Notes under the pieces: model-generated
The model's input: the letters and a program-made list of their open reading frames with translations, nothing else
Told to the model about the DNA's origin: nothing
Databases searched by the model: none
In this document: one piece after another, positions 34,421 through 44,010 of the stretch
Position numbering within the stretch: the stretch's first letter is position 1
Layout: every line of letters begins with the position of its first letter
Program-made: the position numbers and the translations under genes
Assembly: GCA_951213105.1 (NCBI GenBank)
Contig: OX578139.1
Coordinates: 71,209,754 to 71,273,753, forward strand
DNA from: Amaurobius ferox
Lineage: Eukaryota; Arthropoda; Arachnida; Araneae; Amaurobiidae
DNA: 64,000 bases
Reading direction: 5' to 3'

Positions 34421-34604
34421 ACGAAGTGCGCTTGCTTTGCCAAATGTTGCAGTCGATTTTAAACCTTTCTCCCTCCTTTCTTCGACTCGTCTACTTGCGG
34501 CAACCCTGTTCAGAGACTTTCTCGTGGCAGTGTGACAGTAGTCCTTACCTTTGAAGTGGACTATGCATTCTCCTCCATCTAATGGCAGATTTGCAGCACA
34601 AAGC

Positions 34605-34645
34605 TGACGTCAGACTATAAATAAAATCTCGGCTCTGTTATCACT
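34605..34645 (+). promoter_or_regulatory. Core-promoter-like cluster (CRE, TATA, initiator)
   Basis: TGACGTCA (34,605-34,612) is followed by TATAAATAA (34,616-34,624) and a TCACTAG initiator-like word about 24 bases further on. The patch 34,430-34,720 is clearly less AT-rich than its flanks. It may be a promoter or a solo LTR-type remnant. No downstream coding exon was found. Confidence 0.3.
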
Positions 34646-34649
34646 AGAA

Positions 34650-35935
34650 GGAGCTATGGTGGGGACTACGATGTTCCTTCCATAGTTGCTGTTAGAGTGT
34701 AAAAGCAATAACCAAAATAAAATTTGAAATTATGTCTAAAGCATACAACTCCAGCCGTGGCTATTGTGATTCTTCTTCTTAAGTAAGTGAAGGAGATAAG
34801 AGAGAACCCCAAGGGTCCCGCTCTAACACTAACGAACACGTCAATTTATTAATTTTTCTGATTAAAACTCGAATTCTTCGATAGTTCAGATTTCCATAAA
34901 ATTATTTCCTATGAAAAAACATTGCATTTTCTGAAACAATGAAGGCCATATAGTCAAAACGATAATTAAGAAAAATACAGGATTAATACAGGAAAACGAT
35001 CATTTGAACTATGCTATAGACATAAAAATTCTAAAACACTTATTAACAGAGATAAGTCGAAAGCATCTAGTAGTTCATCAGCATGACATTATCATCGCAA
35101 ACTGTATGAAATGTGGAGATAACACAAGTGAATTGGAGACTCACAACAAATATTTTAATTTTACGTTCATGGTATCGAGAACTAGTGGCAAGTAATATTG
35201 TAAGAAGTGGCATTATTCAATAAACAGGAATAATGAAGTGTGCTTATAAAATTCAATATTAGCAGATCATAAAATATTGCATTATAATGACTCATCAGAT
35301 GAAAAAATATTAGGATATACAAGCAACATTCCAAATATATTGCTGTCACATATTGATGATCAGTATAAGTTAAATAGGACTGACAATACAACTATTCCAT
35401 AGTATAAAAATATTTACAACTATAAAAATAAAGAAATATGCCTATCCATTCTTCGGTTTGTCTGTTTGTGTCGTTTATAGCAGAAAAATCCAAATCCCGG
35501 TCTCTTTAATATCTCAATTAATATATAAATGGGTATTAGAGTTTCGATAATGTCATTAGAATATATACTTATTTTAAATACAAGAATTCTTTAAAATCAC
35601 AAAGTTCCAAAGTGGCTTGCATGTAACGTAAAACATTTTAACACTTTTTCTAAGCAAATGAACTTTGAAGAAATTTAAATGTGAATGGGGACGTCAAAGT
35701 TTAAAAGCAGTATGTAAAGTATAAAACATTTTATAGGTATATTGTGGGTAATTCATTTCGGAAATTTTATTGGGTAAAACTTGAAAGCTTCTCCCCAATA
35801 CATGCAAAACCGCTTTTGACAAATTTAATTCCGTTAAAAGCACTTAGAATGGTGAATCTGAGTGACGTGTGTCAAGGAAATTCTATAGTTTGAAAATTAA
35901 CTTACGGTAAAATGCATTTAATTTAAATTTTTGAA
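34650..35935. other. Spacer
   Basis: TGTTAGAG (34,692) and CTCTAACA (34,822) form an 8-bp inverted pair 138 bp apart that could mark a small terminal repeat. Frames at 35,004-35,391 are not recognised. Nothing else is supported. Confidence 0.3.
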
Positions 35936-35939
35936 TCTG

Positions 35940-36191
35940 CTTTTTACATACGGATTGACATTTTATTTCTTCAAACTGGGTAAAATGTGTTAAGTATATA
36001 AATGCACACTACTGTTTGCAAAAATTGAACACTATAAAAAACTGATGATATTAAATAAAATAGTATGGAAAACATGTTAGATCACTAAAACTTTAAAAAT
36101 GAAGACAAACAAAGTTGGCTATTGTTCATTTTTTTTTCAAACGACATATCTGTTGGGTAACCTGTAATATTTTATCTTTTATCATTTATTA
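35940..36191 (+). repeat. Direct repeat flanking family B (left)
   Basis: About 250 bp (CATACGGATTGACATTTTAT ... TATCTTTTATCATTTAT) that recurs at 37,178-37,430 with high identity. Together they bracket the family B copy. Confidence 0.8.
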
Positions 36192-36319
36192 CTTTCCTTA
36201 TATACATAATGTATAAGGAAAGAATTGTGACGGAGTCGAAAATTCGAATTCGAGTTTTCGACGGGAGAGCACGTTTCAAGCATCCCTGATCACGAATCAA
36301 ACATTTTTGAAGTGATGTC

Positions 36320-36356
<37 letters not shown>

Positions 36357-37172
36357 GAAAGTATGTGTCTGTGTGTCAGTGAGCCTGTGGAGACGATAAC
36401 TGACGAACGAATGAACCGATTCGATCGAAATTTGGTACAAAAATCACAATCCGTAAACACTGGAAGCCTATTGTTTTTATACGCAATCGAATGTCCAGAA
36501 CCCTCCTAAATTTTCGAGTGAAAATTTTGAAAAAATCGTCAAAAAATCAAAACCGCTAATAAAGTTACGCAAATAGACATTTCTTATGTAATTTTTCATT
36601 AGAAAATTATTGGCATAAATTTTAGAACGCTAACATGAACCGTTCTCGAGATATTGCACATTTTTCAAAAAAATATCAAAAAGTCATACAAAATAAAAAA
36701 ATATATATTTCCTATTGAGAAACATGTTCACTTTTCATATGTAATGCGATAAATTTGGTGACATCGTTCTTGTGGATCTAGTTCGTTCTATTCATGAAAA
36801 AAGATACTTTGAGTAATACTTTTGTATTTGAACGACAATAGTCATTATCTGCTGTACGAATAACTTATCTTTTCGTCCATAACGCTTGACGAGATTTTGG
36901 CGACGAATTTGGTGGAATGTCGCCAACTTGGCGACTTTTTTAAATGTTGCTAAATTAACGAAAAACTCGCCAAATGGATGAAAATGACACTAAATCAATG
37001 ACGACTCATTGATGATGACGACATGGAAAATGACGACACATTGACGAAAATTTAATATCTTGGAAAGAATACAAATAACTACGATAAAAATAATCTATTT
37101 TTTTTTATTGTAAAAGTAGTAAATTCATTGCATTATATAAGGAAAGTCATGGGCTGCCCACATCAGATTTTT
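36192..37172 (+). repeat. Family B element, best copy
   Basis: Starts with a hairpin (36,192-36,222; arms CTTTCCTTATA and TATAAGGAAAG), then AATTGTGACGGAGTCG, a GT tract (36,321-36,357), the ACGAATGAACCGATTCGAT block, the ACATGAACCGTTCTCGAGAT block (36,632), and ends TATATAAGGAAAGTCATGG then GCTGCCCACATCAGA. The word TATAAGGAAAG occurs in the same orientation near both ends. There are no coding frames. Confidence 0.65.
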
Positions 37173-37177
37173 TACTT

Positions 37178-37430
37178 ACGGATAGTCATTTTATTTCTTC
37201 AAACTGGATAAAATATGTTAAGTATATAAATGTACACTACTGTTTGTAAAAATTAAACACCATGAAAAACTGATGATATTAAAAAATAGTATGGAAAACA
37301 TGTTAGATCACTAAAACTTTAAAAATGAAGACAACCAAAGTTGGCTATTGTTCATTTTCTTCAGACGAAATATCTGTTGATTAGCCTGTAATATTTTATC
37401 TTTTATCATTTATGTATTTTGTAATTAAAT
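37178..37430 (+). repeat. Direct repeat flanking family B (right)
   Basis: Second copy of the ~250-bp segment at 35,940-36,191, with shared landmarks such as ACACTACTGTTTG, ATGGAAAACATGTTAGATCA and TTGGCTATTGTTCATTTT. Confidence 0.8.
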
Positions 37431-37540
37431 TATGCTTTTAAATATATCGATGTCTCAAAAATGATTAATATGCATATTTTGTCTCGCGGTTGTGACCTGT
37501 TTATTAAAACTCATTGTCGCCACCTAATTTTTACTTTGTC

Positions 37541-37583
37541 ACTGATGAAGGACATAATAATGTGCGAAAGCGCCCTGGTTATG
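37541..37583 (+). ncRNA. Hammerhead-ribozyme-like motif, stand-alone
   Basis: CTGATGA (37,542-37,548) is followed by a stem-loop GGACAT-AATA-ATGTGC (imperfect), then GAAA, then a palindromic GCGC and CCTGG. This is the core order of a minimal type I hammerhead (CUGANGA, stem II, GAAA, short stem III, cleavage site, stem I). Downstream of GCGC the sequence has C where the cleavage triplet needs U, and stem I pairing is weak, so self-cleavage is doubtful. It closely resembles 41,329-41,365 at the Penelope element's 3' end and is probably a Penelope terminal fragment. Confidence 0.45.
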
Positions 37584-37599
37584 TAATTTTTATGCGCGT

Positions 37600-38300
37600 C
37601 ATGCATGGAGATTTTAGTAAAGACATTTTAATAATAGCCAACTTTTATTGTGGTTATTTTTAAAGTTCTGATGATAGTATAAGTTTAAAACTTACAAAAT
37701 TCGTACACCAGGTTGGTGCATGCAAATGATTATCATTTCCGTGAAAATACCCATGTGTTTTTAAAGGAGAACCCCTTTAACATGAAATATTGCGTTGTTA
37801 TTCACTTGCCGATCTTGGGTACTCATTAATTTATGTCGATAAGTGACTTAAAAGAAATGCTGCAATGCGCGAAGAGCCAATATTTAGTTGAAAGCGTGTT
37901 TCTTGTGCGTCACTATGCTCTGTCATCGACGAAGGTCGCATTCTCAACACTTGACCTGATGGACATTGAATGAAAAAGGACGGTTGGGATGAGAGAATAT
38001 GGTTTTCTTACCGTAAAGTCGCCACCCGTCCTGGAAGAAACGCCTACACGACGATGCCACGGTGGTGTATATAGGTAAATGAGACTTAGACGCAGTGAAA
38101 TCCCAGAACTGAACCGCGACATCGCATGGTCACACGGGTGTTGGGAAATAGCTTCACTTAAGCTACCTGCGAATTAACCTTAAGGTAAAAATGTAACTGT
38201 GAACCGTAACTGGAGGAAGTGTCAAGTTTAAAAGAGGATGAGATGAATGGTTACGGCAGACAGAGAGGGAAAATAGCTGTATGGAAGTGTATACATATTA
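37600..38300. other. Spacer before the Penelope element
   Basis: No gene is supported. 37,490-37,660 probably belongs to an older Penelope terminal repeat, judging by the hammerhead-like motif. Confidence 0.3.
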
Positions 38301-38302
38301 TC

Positions 38303-38425
38303 GAATAGATAAAACCAAGGACAAAACGTTTGTTAAAAAACGAAAGCTCTTTTATTTAACATCCTAAACGACGTACAAAATATTGTTAAAAACTGCCAGA
38401 GCGCTTGCGGACGTATATACGCCGA
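38303..38425 (-). repeat. Penelope terminal repeat, inverted copy
   Basis: Reverse complement of the 3' terminal segment. In this copy the hammerhead core is damaged: GAAA is GCAA and the TGATGA box is missing. Confidence 0.8.
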
Positions 38426-38599
38426 TTGTTTACTATATTGATTGTACTGATACTTATTATTGATTGTTTACAGTAAAATTTGCTTTTTTATGACACTTTG
38501 TACTTGTGTTTGTTTGCTTTGCATTTGTAATTTTATCTTGCCATTATCTGATATCATGCAATCTTACGTATCCCTTTCATGCAATAAGCTATTTAAATT

Positions 38600-41105
38600 A
38601 AAACTTAAATTGACAAAATTGCTTTGTCGTCTTAAATTGTTACGGCATCGTAAAAAGTTTCATATTATTCCCCCTTCCTGATGTATTAAAAATATGTTTC
38701 TAGTTCCTCTGAAGCGCAAATTATCCGGTGCGCTGAATTTAAATTACTTTGTAACTTTATTCGTGAAATCCGCATTGATATTAGTTTTTGTGAATGATCC
38801 TATTATTTCTGGCATAGTGAATTTGTTGATAGTTCACATCCTACCCTTGTGGATTCCTTTTGGCAGTATATTTATACTCGTCTAATCCAAGTCCGTAATG
38901 ATTTAGAAATACAGCATACTAAAAAATGGTCTAGTTGGACGAACCATTTAAATCGGTATCCCCGTAAATTTTCTTCGCCCTTACCCTCTCCTGACTCGGA
39001 TTTCGATCAAGCTGTTCCTATAAGTGATGTTCCTCCTTCTTCTCTTCACCCTGTGTTTAAATATTTCCGTTTAGAAATTTTTGCTTTAAAACCTAAAATA
39101 TTTCCTCAGTTAAAAAAGCATTTACCTTTTCCGTTCGTAAATTGTACCTCCTTTGATATTTCCTCTAATCAGCGTAAAGCTCTTGAGAGAGGCCCTAAAT
39201 TTACTTATCCTTGTGTTAATCCCAGTTTTATTAATTTAATTCCCCCTGTGGAAGATGCTCTTCTTAATGTGACTCAATGCCATAAAGATCGTGACTGTTT
39301 TGTTTTATATCGGTCTATCCCTGCCTTTCAAAAAGATAAAAAACTTAAAAGTAAAAATAGGCATTATTGTTTTGATATTACTTTGAACACTGAAATAGAG
39401 GAAATTAAAAATCTTAAATCCAACCCCGACATTGTTATTTTATCTGCTGACAAGACCAATCAACTTGTTCTTTGCAATAAAACTGATTATGTTAATTCAA
39501 TGCAGAAGTGTATTGACGAGATGGACTGCAACCAGGTCAAAAAATTCCCAAATACGTTGATTAATACTAGAATCGCAAAACGTAAAAAATGCATAGATCT
39601 TCCTCCCAATATTAAAATCTGCCATTTTTTGCACTTCACATCAACTCCCTAAAATTTTTGGTCAAATAAAACTTCACAAATTAAATAATCCCATACGCCC
39701 TATTGTTTCTGAATGTACAGGACCTACTTATTTTTTATAGAAATCCCTTGCCCATTTCTTAAAACCGTATTTTAGTAAACGTAGTTTTTCCATCAGCTCT
39801 ACTGAAAATTTCATCAATTAACTTTTTAAAACTAAATTTAATCCTAATAGTACTCTCCATAGTTTTGATGTCGTTTCCCTTCTCCCTAGCATCCCCGTTA
39901 ACATTGCTGTTGATATTATTGCCGAAAACATTCATAGTCACCAATGTAAAATCCCCACTATCGACGCAATCACTTCTGCTTTGAATATTATTGCGGAAAC
40001 AAATAACTTTGCTTTCCGTGACGCTATTTTCTTACAAACTTCTGGCGCCCCTATGGGTAGCCCTTTATTTGGTATTTTGGCCGAGGCCGTTTTGCAGGAG
40101 CTCGAGAATGAGATTTTACCCTCTTTAACAATTAAACTTATTCTTTGGTGCTGTTACGTGGATGATGTTTTTTTATTATCTTTGATCGCGATTTAAATGA
40201 TCTCCTTCACCTTTTGGATAAAGCTAATGCTTTCTACCCTTCGATTAATTTTACTGTTGAGCATGAATCTAACTGTTCCTTGCCTTTCCTTGATGTTCTG
40301 GTCACCCGTTCTGATTTTGGTTTTCATACTTCCGTTTTCCGTAAATCCACTTTTACTAACTCCTGTATCCCCGCTAATTCTTTTCATCCTGTATCCTCTA
40401 AAAAAACTTCTTTTAACGCGTATTTTAATCGCGCATTTAATGTTTGCTCTTTTATCCCCGCTTTAACTGATGAAATTCATTTTATTTTTAAACTTGGCCA
40501 TGAAGCTGCTTATTCTTTTAAATTTATTCATAAGATCTTCGCCCACGTTCGCCTTAAATTCACTCAAGTTGATACTAAACTTGTTGCTATTAAAGATCGT
40601 TTAGTCCATAAATCTAGTGTTACTTACCCTCCTAGGATTTTCTGTCATGAATTTGGTTTCAAACCCGCTCACTCTAATATTACCACTTTATTTAATCGTA
40701 TTCGATCCGATAAACTTGGAAATTTTGATGACTTTAAAAGCTTTGCTGGGGTGTATGTCGTTCCCCTGTTATTCCCTGCTGGTGACTATAAATTTTACAT
40801 TGGTAGTACAAAACGCACTGTTGGCATCCGCTTAGCAGAACACTCTCGCGATGTCAAATCTGGTAAACTTTCTACGACTCTTGCTCAATATGTGGCTAAT
40901 AATAAATTTCTTCCCGTTTTTGAAAAAAACTTTCCTTTTGGTTCGTTGTAACAATCCACGTAGTATTCTTCTTTAGGAATCATTGTTTGTTTATATTTAC
41001 CGTGAATCAATTTGTAATTTTGATCCTGTTCAAATTTTAAGTTATGCTTGGCGACTCATTCTCAACTCTATGCAATTCAAATCTCTTAAAAGTTATTTGT
41101 GACGT
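38600..41105 (+). pseudogene. Penelope-like reverse transcriptase / GIY-YIG endonuclease pseudogene
   Basis: The single polyprotein of a Penelope element would copy its RNA (reverse transcriptase) and nick target DNA (GIY-YIG nuclease). Segments in order: an N-terminal piece with one stop (FKLLCNFIREIRID, near 38,735), a long open part at 38,849-39,652 with LSADKTNQLVL, the Penelope-type finger motif; a frame change, then LHKLNNPIRPIVSECTGP (39,675); GAPMGSPLFGILAE (40,046) and YVDDVF (40,155), the catalytic centre, with both aspartates kept. A slip in the T run at 40,168-40,174 shifts the frame. The last open part, 40,214-40,951, ends with GVYVVPLLF and FYIGSTKRTVGIRLAEH, the GIY-YIG signature with its Arg and downstream residues. 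Stops and at least three frameshifts make it non-functional, although the domains are well kept, suggesting fairly recent decay. Confidence 0.92.
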
Positions 41106-41309
41106 CATTCTCAGGAATATCATGCTTGACGTTTTTCTAAAATTTGTATTAGTTCTTTTCTTGTAATATTTTTAAATTCGTAAGCGTTTAAACTTATTTT
41201 GTAATTTCAGTGTATATTTCTTATATTGTTTTAGCAAGTTCATTCACCATTTATATTTTATGCAAATTTCTTTTAAAATAGTCTCTATATATATAAACAT
41301 TCCATGCTT

Positions 41310-41366
41310 TTACCACTCATGTAGCCATTGATGAAGGGCGTATGTACGTCCGAAAGCGCTCTGGCA
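41310..41366 (+). ncRNA. Hammerhead-ribozyme-like motif in the Penelope 3' repeat
   Basis: TTGATGA (41,328-41,334), then a 6-bp stem GGGCGT-ATGT-ACGTCC, then GAAA, then AGCGCT and C, then TGGC. Stem I can form between GCCA just before the core and TGGC after the cleavage site. Stem III is only the self-complementary GCGC, so activity would need a dimer, as proposed for minimal hammerheads of Penelope elements. The first core base, normally C, is T here, which should weaken cleavage. Confidence 0.55.
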
Positions 41367-41462
41367 GTTTTTAACAATATTTTGTACGTATTTTAGGATA
41401 TTAAATAAAAGACCTTTCGTTTAAAAAAAAGTTGTTCGTTTTGTCCTTGGGTTTATCTATTG

Positions 41463-42400
41463 TATGCAGACGTGATACCAATCTTGATTATATTATCGAA
41501 TGCTATTGTCGCAGGACATAGTTTTTACTTTATTATGCAACCTAAGATAGGTATTTTAATTTGTTAATAAATATTTATGTTGTTAAAAATATTATCTGAA
41601 TAATCCCCAATCAAGAAACGCTACAAAGCCCAAACTACTACCCCACTCAATAAATGCCAATACAGAGATCCCACCGTACTGAAATCCGGGAACTGAACAG
41701 CGAAATTGATCGCCTAGAATGGTCAACAGGCCCCTCTACCAGAAAGGTAGTGACTGATGGAACAGTGACGTTAGCACAGCAATCGAACACTAGACAATTT
41801 ATAAAGAATAAGCATACATCTAGTACTATTATATTTATTCTTTATAAATTTAATATATTTGTTCACCATCACAGCAAAAGGATGTTAATGCTTAATGCAG
41901 ATGTTTATTCAAAAGTATATAATGATTGAAGTAATTTATTTCGCGCATTTTTCACTTTTATCATTCTTTGTACCTCTTTATATCTTTGAACTTTAATCTT
42001 TTCTTGTACTTCTTTTTATTTGTGTGCTTCTTAAAAGTATATTTTTCATTTATATGTAATAATTTTTAATTTTAAATTAATATATTTTAGGGAGATAGAG
42101 ATTAACCAAGATTAACGAACACTTCGAATACTTCTTTCGAGTGGATCTCTATTCTAAAGTTAAAAAAAAACTAAATATGGAACACTGTAAAAGGCAGACT
42201 ATGTCCTCCAGTATAGTGTCGTAGTCGTCGTCTGCTTAATAGAGGACTGACTGATTGTTCTGTCCCCATTGTTGCGAATCTTTGATCATCAACCATAAAC
42301 GACTCAGGCTGGAAAGAATTCTCTAACACAGGCGTTGGTGTCTGATTGACAACAGTCATGTCTTCTGACGTGACACGATTCAACTTCTACTTCTTCAACA
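41463..42400. other. AT-rich spacer
   Basis: A short block at 41,725-41,750 (CCTCTACCAGAAAGGTAGTG) resembles part of the SINE tail. Otherwise no supported feature. Confidence 0.35.
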
Positions 42401-42403
42401 CAG

Positions 42404-43200
42404 ACCGTCTGACCTACTAGTAGATGTAAGGTACATGTCTGGACGACTGAGACAGGGCTACCAAATTCAGACCGGAACCCAGTAGAGGTGGCATCCGTAT
42501 CCTCCTTCCATTACTACCAACCTCTCGGCAGGACTTACGGACCCACATATTTAACGTATCTGTAGTCCGGAGGAATACGGTGACAGTTTGGGCAGAGTTG
42601 AGAAGTGTCCGAGTGCAATCCTCGTACGCTAAGCACTAGGTTATCTCAATACCAAGATTCAACTTCTTCGATTCAGACTGTCTGACCTACCCGACGGTTT
42701 AAGGTATCTGTTACGACGCTAGGGAGGTGCCGTCTAATTTAGACCGGAACCCAGTGAGGGCGGCATCCACACGGACAGTACCCTCCTTCCCCGACCACCA
42801 ACCTCTCTGAAGTACTTACGGACCCCCATATTTGACGTGCTTCTACTTCGTGTGAACACGGAGACAGTTTGGGCAGAGGCGAGAATCGAACTTGAGTCGT
42901 CCGAGTGCAATCCCGACGCGCTAAGCTCTGAGATGTCGCGCTAGCTCTATAATTCAATTTCTTCTTCTTCGACCCAGTCCGTCCGACCTACCCGAAGGTG
43001 TAAGGTATTTGTTTGGACGGCTGGAAAGTGCCAACCAATTTTGACTGGAACCCAGTGGGGAGGGCACCCACAGGGACCGTACCCTCCTTTTTCTCGTGCT
43101 TTGCGTGAACACGGCGACGATGTAGGCAGAGGCGGGAATAGAACTCGGGTCTTTCGATTGCAATCCCCTTTCGCTAACCACTGGGCTGTCGCGTTCATGG
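42404..43200 (-). repeat. Tandem trimer of diverged tRNA-SINEs
   Basis: Three SINE units in the same orientation at about 42,404-42,655, 42,680-42,945 and 42,970-43,195. Each starts at an ACAGACCGTCTGACC-type block, has CCGGAACCCAGT and ACCAACCTCTC blocks, and ends in a degenerate tRNA-like head. They are joined by CTTCTTC-rich linkers (for example TTCAATTTCTTCTTCTTCG), consistent with each inserting at the tail of its neighbour or with tandem duplication. The units are more diverged than those at 16.8 and 18.2 kb. Confidence 0.75.
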
Positions 43201-43250
43201 TTAGCGAAATGGCTAGCGCCATGGTTAGCGCCCATTGTCAACTTGTTTGT
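43200..43250. repeat. Short GTTAGCG/TTTG simple repeats
   Basis: GGTTAGCG-type words occur three times (head-derived), followed by (TTTG)n at 43,243-43,258, forming the junction between the SINE trimer and the 162-bp array. Confidence 0.6.
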
Positions 43251-43258
43251 TTGTTTGT

Positions 43259-43880
43259 CCCAGACCGTGCCCCTTGCCAACTATGAACTTAAAGGGTTTT
43301 TAAGCACGACAGAGAAAAGGAGAGATCCCCTACACGAGCCAAATCAACGGGCCACCCCACCCCGCCGGACAGAGAAAGCCGCCGTCTCCACCATCATGGG
43401 CAACTTGATTGATTGAAGGACCCAGACCGTGCCCCTTGCCAACTAAGAGCTAAAAGAGTTTTTAAGCACGGCCGGGGAAAGGAGAGATCCCCAGCACGAA
43501 CCAAGTCAACGGGCCACCCCACCCCGCCGAACAGAGAAAGCCGCCGACTCCACCATCATGGGCAACTTGATTGATTGATGGACGTAGACCTTGCCCCTTG
43601 CCAACTAAGAGCTTAAAGGGTTTTTAAGCACGGCCGGGGAAAGGAGAGATCCCCAGCACGAACCAAGTCAACGGGCCACCCCACCCCGCCGGACAGAGAA
43701 AGCCGCCGACTCCACCATCATGAGCAACTTGATTGATTGATGGACCCAGACCGTGCCCCTTGCCAACTAAGAGCTTAAAGGGTTTTTAAGCACGGCCGGG
43801 GAAAGGAGAGATTCCCAGCACGAACCAAGTCAACGGGCCACCCCACTCCGCCGGACAGAGAAAGCCGCCGACTACACCAC
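43259..43880 (+). repeat. GC-rich 162-bp tandem array, 3.8 copies
   Basis: The word ACCGTGCCCC (or its variant) starts at 43,264, 43,426, 43,588 and 43,750, giving an exact 162-bp period. Units are nearly identical, ending CACCATCATGGGCAACTTG and GATTGATTGA, and the fourth unit breaks off at about 43,878. Each unit begins CCCAGACCGT, the same start as the SINE tail blocks in this window. Base composition is far more GC-rich than the flanks. Open frames across it are by-products. Confidence 0.92.
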
Positions 43881-44010
43881 GCAGCGAGCACACGACCCGG
43901 GACGTCAAGGAGACAACAGACCAACGCCCCGCCGGGCGAGGCCAGAAGCTGCCAGCCCCGAAGAAGAACGCCGACCTTGGTCAACTTGCTGCACCATGAT
44001 GAAAGCATGC
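43880..44010. other. GC-rich flank of the 162-bp array
   Basis: About 100 bp (CGCAGCGAGCACACGACCCG ... ACGCCGACCTTGG) with the same GC-rich character and a closing GTCAACTTG word. It may be the remaining part of the element from which the tandem unit was derived. Confidence 0.45.

Larger units (their letters stand above)
38303..41462 (+). mobile_element. Penelope-like element (inactive) with inverted terminal repeats
   Basis: A retroelement of about 3.2 kb with reverse transcriptase and GIY-YIG endonuclease remnants in sense orientation. The outer ~122 bp are inverted copies: 38,303-38,425 is the reverse complement of about 41,337-41,462 (shared words TTGTCCTTGG, TTAAATAAAAGA, TTAACAATATTTTGTACG, AGCGCTCTGGCAG). 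Penelope elements are known for such variable direct or inverted terminal repeats. The frame is broken in several places. Confidence 0.88.
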
